DNA from: Streptomyces sp. CB01373
Lineage (GTDB): Bacteria > Actinomycetota > Actinomycetes > Streptomycetales > Streptomycetaceae
NCBI RefSeq assembly: GCF_002803075.1
Contig: NZ_NNBK01000014.1
Span: 1-64,000 of the forward strand
DNA length: 64,000 nucleotides
Direction of reading: 5' to 3'
Shown here: in pieces, positions 59,760 through 64,000 of the stretch
Position numbering within the stretch: the stretch's first letter is position 1
Layout of the letters: every line of letters begins with the position of its first letter
The notes under the pieces: generated by a model
Seen by the model: the letters and a program-made list of their open reading frames with translations, nothing else
Databases searched by the model: none
Told to the model about the DNA's origin: nothing
Position numbers and translations under genes: made by a program

Positions 59760-60797
59760 TCAGGAATCCTCGTCGCCTCGGTCTCCGGAAGACCGCTCGT
59801 CGACCACCGTGACCAAGACCGAGGCAACGCGGGCGACAGCGGGGTCGTCGTCGTGGGCCAGTTGGCGAAGGACCTCCTGCGCAGAGGTCCCCGACAGCTC
59901 GACCAGCGCCTGGGTCAGACGTATCCGCGTCGCCGAGTCCGCGGTGGGCGCGGCGAGTTCGTCGACCACCGCGGTCATGATCCGGTCCGCGCACCCGGGG
60001 TCCTGGGACAGCGTTCCCAGAACCTCCGCCGCTTCGACGTCGTTGGAGCCCTCGACCACCATGCCGACGAGCGTCGGCACGGCCCCGGTCACGCCGCGCC
60101 TGCCCAGCGCCAGAGCGGCATACCTGCGCACCCTCGTGTCCGGGTCCCCGAGCGCGTCCGCGAGCACCGCGGTCGCGCCCGGGGCCTCCGCCATCTCGGC
60201 GATCGCCAGCACCGCGCGTCGCCGGATGTCGACGTCCTCCGAGTGCACGCCGGCGGCCAGTGCCGCCACGCCGTCGCCGCCCGATCGGGCGAGCGCCCAG
60301 CGCAGGGCGCCCGCGACATTGGCGTCGGATTCGGTGAGGACCGCCTCGGCCAGCAGCTCGGCGGGAACCGGTACACCCTCCGGCCGGGCCAGGACGGCCT
60401 GCTGCCTGCGCGCGGCACTGGGCGAGTTGAGCCCCTGCATGAGTTCGACGATGCGCAGGACGTCCTGCCAGCCGGTGGGCGCCGACGCGTCGACGGCGCG
60501 GAGCCGGTCCAGCAGCTCCTGTTCCCGCTCCAAGCGGTCTTCCGTCCACCGGATGAGGTCGCTGACCAGGGCGGACGGCGTGAAGGCCGGGTCCTCCAGC
60601 GCGCGCCCGATCTGCTTGAGGGAGAGCCCGAGGGACCGCAGGCTCTCCACGTGGAAGATCCTGCGGACGTCCTCTGCGGAGTACTCGCGGTAGCCGCCGA
60701 CGGTGCGACCCGTCGGCCGCACCAGCCCGAGGGCGTCGTAGTGCCGGAGCATCCGGGGGCTCACCCCCGAGTGACGGGCCACGTCACCGATCAGCAT
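59760..60797 (-). CDS. MerR-type regulator fused to HEAT repeats
   Basis: 345 residues. MerR HTH and helix (LIGDVARHSGVSPRMLRHYDALGLVRPTGRTVGGYREYSAEDVRRIFHVESLRSLGLSLKQIGRALED) at 1-70, coiled linker (DRLEREQELLDRLRAVD), then about six HEAT/ARM-like repeats (AVLTESDANVAGALRWALARSGG, RRRAVLAIAEMAEAPGATAVLADALGDPDTRVRRYAALALGRRGV). The HEAT array replaces the usual small-ligand domain, so the signal may be a protein. Its ATG overlaps the end of the following upstream HEAT gene by 7 bases. Confidence 0.88.
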   Translation of the reverse strand: MLIGDVARHSGVSPRMLRHYDALGLVRPTGRTVGGYREYSAEDVRRIFHVESLRSLGLSLKQIGRALEDPAFTPSALVSDLIRWTEDRLEREQELLDRLRAVDASAPTGWQDVLRIVELMQGLNSPSAARRQQAVLARPEGVPVPAELLAEAVLTESDANVAGALRWALARSGGDGVAALAAGVHSEDVDIRRRAVLAIAEMAEAPGATAVLADALGDPDTRVRRYAALALGRRGVTGAVPTLVGMVVEGSNDVEAAEVLGTLSQDPGCADRIMTAVVDELAAPTADSATRIRLTQALVELSGTSAQEVLRQLAHDDDPAVARVASVLVTVVDERSSGDRGDEDS

Positions 60798-61495
60798 TCC
60801 GCGGTCTCCACGGCAGCGGCTCGTTCCGGGCCGAGGGTCACCACTCGCTTCGCCTCGTCGACGGCCGCGTCGAAACCGGTCTCCGGATTCCGCCGGAGCA
60901 GCTCGGTGGCACCGGCGTGCGCGGCCACCACCGGATCGGGGCTCGCCGCGGCCTTCTCCAGGGCGGGCCCGGTCACGTCGCCGAGGTCGACGAGGGCCCG
61001 GCTGAGGCTCAGCTGCACATCGCGGTCGCCGCGGCCGAGCTGCGTGACCAGTTCGTCGGTCAGGTCCTTCTTCTCGTCCTCCGGCACGAGGACGACCGCG
61101 ACGCGCCACGCGGTCCGCGCGACCTCGTCGTCGGCGTCACGCAGCATGTCGCGCGTGATCCAGGCCCACGCGCTCCTGTCGCCGATCTTGGAGAGGGTGT
61201 GCAACGCCTGGCTACGGGCCCGAGCGCGCTCGGAGTCGAGTTCCTGGCGGATCCGCGGCAGGGTGATCTCCGCCGGGAGGCGGGTCAACGCCCAGGTCAG
61301 CATGTCCCGCACGTAGAAGTCCGGCTCGACCGCACACCGCTCGACGAGCGTCTCCAGGAAGCCGGAGTCGGGGTTCGAGCCGACCGCCAGGGCCGCCTGA
61401 AGCCGGACCGACGAGTCCGCGGCGCTCAGGGCGGCGACCACGCGGGCGTTCTGCGGGGTTCCGTTTGTCGGGTTGATCGAAACCACCTCCTGCAC
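60791..61495 (-). CDS. Stand-alone HEAT-repeat protein
   Basis: 234 residues made almost wholly of HEAT repeats: VVAALSAADSSVRLQAALAVGSNPDSG, RARSQALHTLSKIGDRSAWAWITRDMLRDADDEVARTAWRVAVVLV, VQLSLSRALVDLGDVTGPALEKAAASPDPVVAAHAGATELLRR. Begins at GTG 61495. First gene of a two-gene operon with the MerR-HEAT protein, and a natural candidate for its partner or target. No enzyme motif seen. Confidence 0.85.
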   Translation of the reverse strand: MQEVVSINPTNGTPQNARVVAALSAADSSVRLQAALAVGSNPDSGFLETLVERCAVEPDFYVRDMLTWALTRLPAEITLPRIRQELDSERARARSQALHTLSKIGDRSAWAWITRDMLRDADDEVARTAWRVAVVLVPEDEKKDLTDELVTQLGRGDRDVQLSLSRALVDLGDVTGPALEKAAASPDPVVAAHAGATELLRRNPETGFDAAVDEAKRVVTLGPERAAAVETAEC

Positions 61496-61504
61496 CCAGG
61501 GGAC

Positions 61505-61525
61505 ACCTTGTCACCATGTCAAGGT
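61505..61525. promoter_or_regulatory. MerR-type dyad upstream of the HEAT operon
   Basis: ACCTTG (61505-61510) and CAAGGT (61520-61525) form a dyad with further near-symmetry inside (21 bp overall, 8 of 9 arm positions paired). It lies 10 bases before the GTG start of the HEAT gene, where a MerR-type autoregulator would bind. The remaining bases to 61797 hold no supported gene. Confidence 0.65.
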
Positions 61526-61797
61526 CAAGCCCGTGATCGGCGGGCGAGAAGACTCGCCGGGCCGGGCGCCGTCAAGGCAGAGCACTCCCCACCCGCATCC
61601 CGCCGCAAGAAGCCGCAGGTGGCTGTCCCGCGTGCGGGCGCCCAGGAGGTCGAACGAGCGTCATGGCCAACAGTCCACCCCTCCTGATCGAGCCGAACAG
61701 GCGGCCACGGCCAGCTCACCTGCGCGAGCCCACTCAGTGCGGAAGCAGCCTCGCGCATCATGACCCTCACGACTCCTCCGGTCGCCATGATGGAGTC

Positions 61798-62353
61798 ATG
61801 CCCTCCAGCCCACAGGACGCCGCACCCACGCCGAGCAGCATCTCGGGCCCGGTCGCCGAGGACCTCGCGCTGTACCGGGAGAAGTTCCGGCGGCGTCTGC
61901 CGGAGTCGCTGGACGAGTTGCACGGCCCGTCCCAGGGGGTCGTAAAGCTGCCACTGCACATGGCCTGGTCGGGGATGACCTCGTACGACCTGGGCAAGCC
62001 TCGCCAGCGCATGGGCCTCTACCGCACCGTCCTGCACGAGGGCCTGCGCGACGATCTGCCCCGCTAGTGCTGTGACCGGAAAGGTTTGCCGGAAGCTCGC
62101 GGCGTCCTGTGCGATGCCTCGCAAGGCGGAGCATCGCCCGTGTACTGGATGTACTCGGGTGATGCGACAACGCGGCGAGGTGCCGTGCCGGGCGTCGCGA
62201 GCCGGTGAACCTTTCCGGTCACAGCACTAGCTCAACCGGGACCTGCTCCTCCAGTTGTGGCCGGTCCTGCGCACCCTCGTCGGCCGCACCGTGCGCGCCG
62301 TATGGGAAGACGCTTTCCCCCAGCTCGCCTCCCACACCCGGGCAGCGGCGTGA
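61798..62353 (+). pseudogene. Conserved Streptomyces protein split by a small insertion element
   Basis: Left part 61798-62064 encodes LYREKFRRRLPESLDELHGPSQGVVKLPLHMAWSGMTSYDLGKPRQRMGLYRTVLHEGLRDDLPR. Right part 62231-62353 encodes LNRDLLLQLWPVLRTLVGRTVRAVWEDAFPQL in the matching frame and ends TGA overlapping the next GTG (GTGA). Together they look like a ~130-residue family found next to AbiEii-type nucleotidyltransferases in Streptomyces, recalled from experience. The insertion leaves a TAG at 62065-62067. Confidence 0.7.
62065..62229. mobile_element. MITE-like element with long terminal inverted repeats
   Basis: Ends 62064-62092 and 62202-62230 are inverted repeats matching at 27 of 29 positions, starting GTGCTGTGACCGGAAAGG. 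Both ends sit in CTAG, consistent with a TA target duplication as made by IS630/Tc1-mariner elements. The 161-base core codes for nothing and folds on itself (GCTCGCG 62094-62100 with CGCGAGC 62196-62202; GCATCGCCCG with CGGGTGATGC nearer the centre). Non-autonomous. Confidence 0.85.
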
Positions 62354-62793
62354 CGGACATGCCGGAGCTGCACACGCGCCTCCTGGCGGATGTGATCGCG
62401 CTCGGCTCTCCGTATCCCCTGGTTCTCACCGGCGGGTATGCCGTGCGGGCGCACCGCCTCGTGAGCCGCCCGAGCCAGGACCTCGATGTCGCCACCGAGA
62501 ACCCGGCGCCCATGGCCGACATCGCGGCGGTGGTCCGCGTCAACACTGCCGATCTCGAAGAGTTCGGCCGCAGGCACGCAAAAACGACCGTCCGCGGGCT
62601 GCCGGAGCTTTGCAACCTCGGCATGCCGGACACCTTGCGCACACCGCTCGTCGTGACCGACACACGCACCAACGTGCCCCTGAGCGAGGTCCTCTCGGCC
62701 ACAAAGGTGACCACAAAGGGGTGCCTTCCATTCCGAACACCCACGAGGCATATAGGTGATGGTTATGCTGAACCAGCTGGAGCCCCACCGTAA
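62350..62793 (+). pseudogene. Damaged AbiEii-type nucleotidyltransferase
   Basis: Starts at GTG 62350 (VTDMPELHTRLLADVIALGSPYPLVLTGGYAVRAHRLVSRPSQDLDVATENPAPMADIAAVV), with the GG...DxD nucleotidyltransferase motif of AbiEii toxins. Then the sequence jumps to ADLEEFGRRHAKTT, normally found about 100 residues later, and ends in an unrelated tail. The core helical domain is missing, so it is probably inactive. Confidence 0.7.
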
Positions 62794-63874
62794 CAGCAGT
62801 AAAACCTGACCGGGTAGGGGCATGCGCGAATGGAGCAATAAGGAATGGTTATGCCCGATCGCCTGAACCCCGAAGGGCTCCGGTATGCGCAGGCGGTCGC
62901 CGAGACGAACTCCTTCAGTGCCGCCGCACGCGCTTACGGTGTGACCCAGCCCGCCCTGTCCAACGGGATCGCCAAGCTGGAGGAACGCCTCGGTGGGAAG
63001 CTCTTCGACCGCTCGCCGCGCGGCGTGACCCGGACCGCCTTCGGCACCGGGATCCTTCCCTTGATCGAACGTGCCCTGGCCGCGCTCGACGCCGTCGCGG
63101 CGGAGGCCAGACGGCTGACCGAGCCGGGCGAGCAGAAGATCCGCATGGGCCTTTCGCCTCTGATCGGCTCCCACCTGGTCGCCCGGGCGTTCGCCAAGGT
63201 CTGCGACCTTCCCGACCCCCGCGACCTCGTACTGCGCGAGGCGAACATGCAGGACCTGCGCGCATGCCTGCTGGCCGGTCAGCTCGACATCATCCTGATC
63301 CCGGCCGTCGCCGCGATGCCACGCTTCGAGCACCGGGTCGTCGACGTCGAGCCGATCGTCGTCGTCACCCCCGACTCTACGCAGGGGACTCCGCTCGAAC
63401 TCGAAGAGGCCGGCAAGGATCAGTTCATCCTCGTGCCGGACACATGCGGCCTGACCACCTTCACCGCACAGCTCTTCCAGGCGCACGAGATGCCCCTGAA
63501 CACGTATCCGGGTGAAGCCGCCGGCTACCAGGTCCTGGAGGACTGGACGAAGCTGGGCCTGGGCTCGGCCATGGTCCCCCGCTCCAAGCTCACCTCGCCC
63601 GACGTGCCCCACCGTCCGCTGGTGAATGAGGGCCGCGAGGTTCAAATCTCCTTCGAAGCGGTCTGGAGCGCCGATTCCCCGCTCGCCGCGGACCTGCGCC
63701 GCCTTGCCGACAGCCTCGCGGCTGCCCGCGGCTAGCCATACACATCACTTATAGCGCGATTCAGCAGGAGCCTCTACCGGCCCTTGCGCGGAATGCCTAA
63801 CTTGGCAGGCACATCGCGGGTTCTACCGCACGACTCCACCCCTGCCGACCGAGTAAGGCATAACCATGGCATAT
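62752..63874. promoter_or_regulatory. Three ATA-N9-TAT operator copies around the LysR and SDR starts
   Basis: ATA-N9-TAT occurs at 62752-62766, 62838-62852 and 63860-63874; all share ATGGTTAT, followed by GC (the third inverted). The second covers the LysR start and the third covers the SDR start codon. LysR boxes follow T-N11-A, which these fit. Confidence 0.6.
62851..63735 (+). CDS. LysR-family transcriptional regulator
   Basis: 294 residues. HTH GLRYAQAVAETNSFSAAARAYGVTQPALSNGIAKLEERLGGKLFDRSPRGVTRTAFG, then the LysR effector domain (IRMGLSPLIGSHLVARAFAKVCD, LLAGQLDIILIPAV, KLGLGSAMVPRSKL). ATG 62851 is favoured over 62845 because AAGGA lies 6 bases upstream of it. Probably controls itself and the SDR gene downstream through repeated operator copies. 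Confidence 0.88.
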   Translation: MPDRLNPEGLRYAQAVAETNSFSAAARAYGVTQPALSNGIAKLEERLGGKLFDRSPRGVTRTAFGTGILPLIERALAALDAVAAEARRLTEPGEQKIRMGLSPLIGSHLVARAFAKVCDLPDPRDLVLREANMQDLRACLLAGQLDIILIPAVAAMPRFEHRVVDVEPIVVVTPDSTQGTPLELEEAGKDQFILVPDTCGLTTFTAQLFQAHEMPLNTYPGEAAGYQVLEDWTKLGLGSAMVPRSKLTSPDVPHRPLVNEGREVQISFEAVWSADSPLAADLRRLADSLAAARG

Positions 63875-64000
63875 CACACGTCCAGCACCACCCTAGACTT
63901 CTCCGGCCAGAAGCTCGTCGTCATCGGCGGCACCAGCGGTATGGGCCGCGCCGTCGCCCGCCACGTCCTCGATGCCGGTGGCAGCGCCGTCGTCACCGGC
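63866..64000 (+). CDS. Short-chain dehydrogenase, N-terminal part (runs off window)
   Basis: ATG 63866 (AAGG upstream). First 45 residues MAYHTSSTTLDFSGQKLVVIGGTSGMGRAVARHVLDAGGSAVVTG include the SDR nucleotide loop GGTSGMG. Rest beyond the window. Likely the target of the adjacent LysR protein. Confidence 0.85.
   Translation, partial: MAYHTSSTTLDFSGQKLVVIGGTSGMGRAVARHVLDAGGSAVVTG

Noticed and set aside
61525..62124. 199-residue minus-strand frame
   Set aside because: Antisense to the disrupted conserved gene and the element; no family resemblance.

Overview
The window is high-GC DNA with strong G/C preference at third codon positions, many GTG starts and Streptomyces-restricted families (DUF5959, DUF6299, DUF6099, DUF397, WhiJ-type regulators). 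It is a Streptomyces chromosome segment that mixes conserved genes with accessory catabolic, secretory and specialised-metabolism loci. All functional calls come from reading the sequence and family knowledge; no database search was run.

Layout. 0-4.5 kb: the 5' end of an rpoA gene in an unexpected place, a small PcrA-type Tudor protein, a DHFR-like/DUF5959 pair, a VapBC-like toxin-antitoxin pair and a secreted DUF6299 protein. 4-11.7 kb: a probable aerobic 2-aminobenzoyl-CoA (anthranilate) catabolic island (RidA, acyl-CoA dehydrogenase, aryl-CoA ligase, PaaX-type regulator, FAD monooxygenase/old-yellow-enzyme fusion, enoyl-CoA hydratase). A shared 13-bp motif lies over two divergent promoters. 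12-15.6 kb: anti-sigma-like kinase, APC permease, argF and a flavin-binding protein.

15.7-21.4 kb: a compact biosynthetic operon, an adenylation-carrier-reductase (A-T-R) synthetase followed by two tandem paralogous P450s with abnormal I-helix motifs. 21.4-29.6 kb: a tightly overlapping polyamine uptake and oxidation operon with an XRE-cupin regulator. 29.7-30.9 kb: arginine deiminase (arcA). 31-35 kb: the Pnkp/Hen1 RNA repair pair. 35-38.3 kb: NUDIX, F420-type oxidoreductase, DUF6099, MazG-like and SepF-like genes. 38.6-42.5 kb: a membrane glycosyltransferase-like protein, then axeA and xlnB, a secreted xylan-degrading pair sharing an almost identical 315-bp linker/CBM2 segment.

42.8-49.9 kb: an operon of two SDRs, an MFS transporter and a PuuE-type deacetylase, then an asparaginase with a divergent LacI regulator; a cyclic imide or amide degradation route is plausible. 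49.8-53.8 kb: MFS and DeoR genes, a histidine-phosphatase-fold protein without its catalytic His, and cbtA/cbtB behind a cobalamin riboswitch. 54-58.5 kb: an aminotransferase-fold enzyme, a WhiJ/DUF397/anti-sigma triad and small membrane proteins. 58.5-62.8 kb: a decayed zone with a truncated ECF sigma gene, a MerR-HEAT fusion coupled to a second HEAT protein, and a gene split by a non-autonomous inverted-repeat element next to a damaged AbiEii-type nucleotidyltransferase. 62.8-64 kb: a LysR regulator and the start of an SDR sharing a repeated operator.

The strongest candidates for undescribed biology are the A-T-R/twin-P450 operon, the MerR-HEAT/HEAT pair, the regulator/AbiEii-like pair disrupted by the small inverted-repeat element, and the shared operator of the aryl-CoA island.
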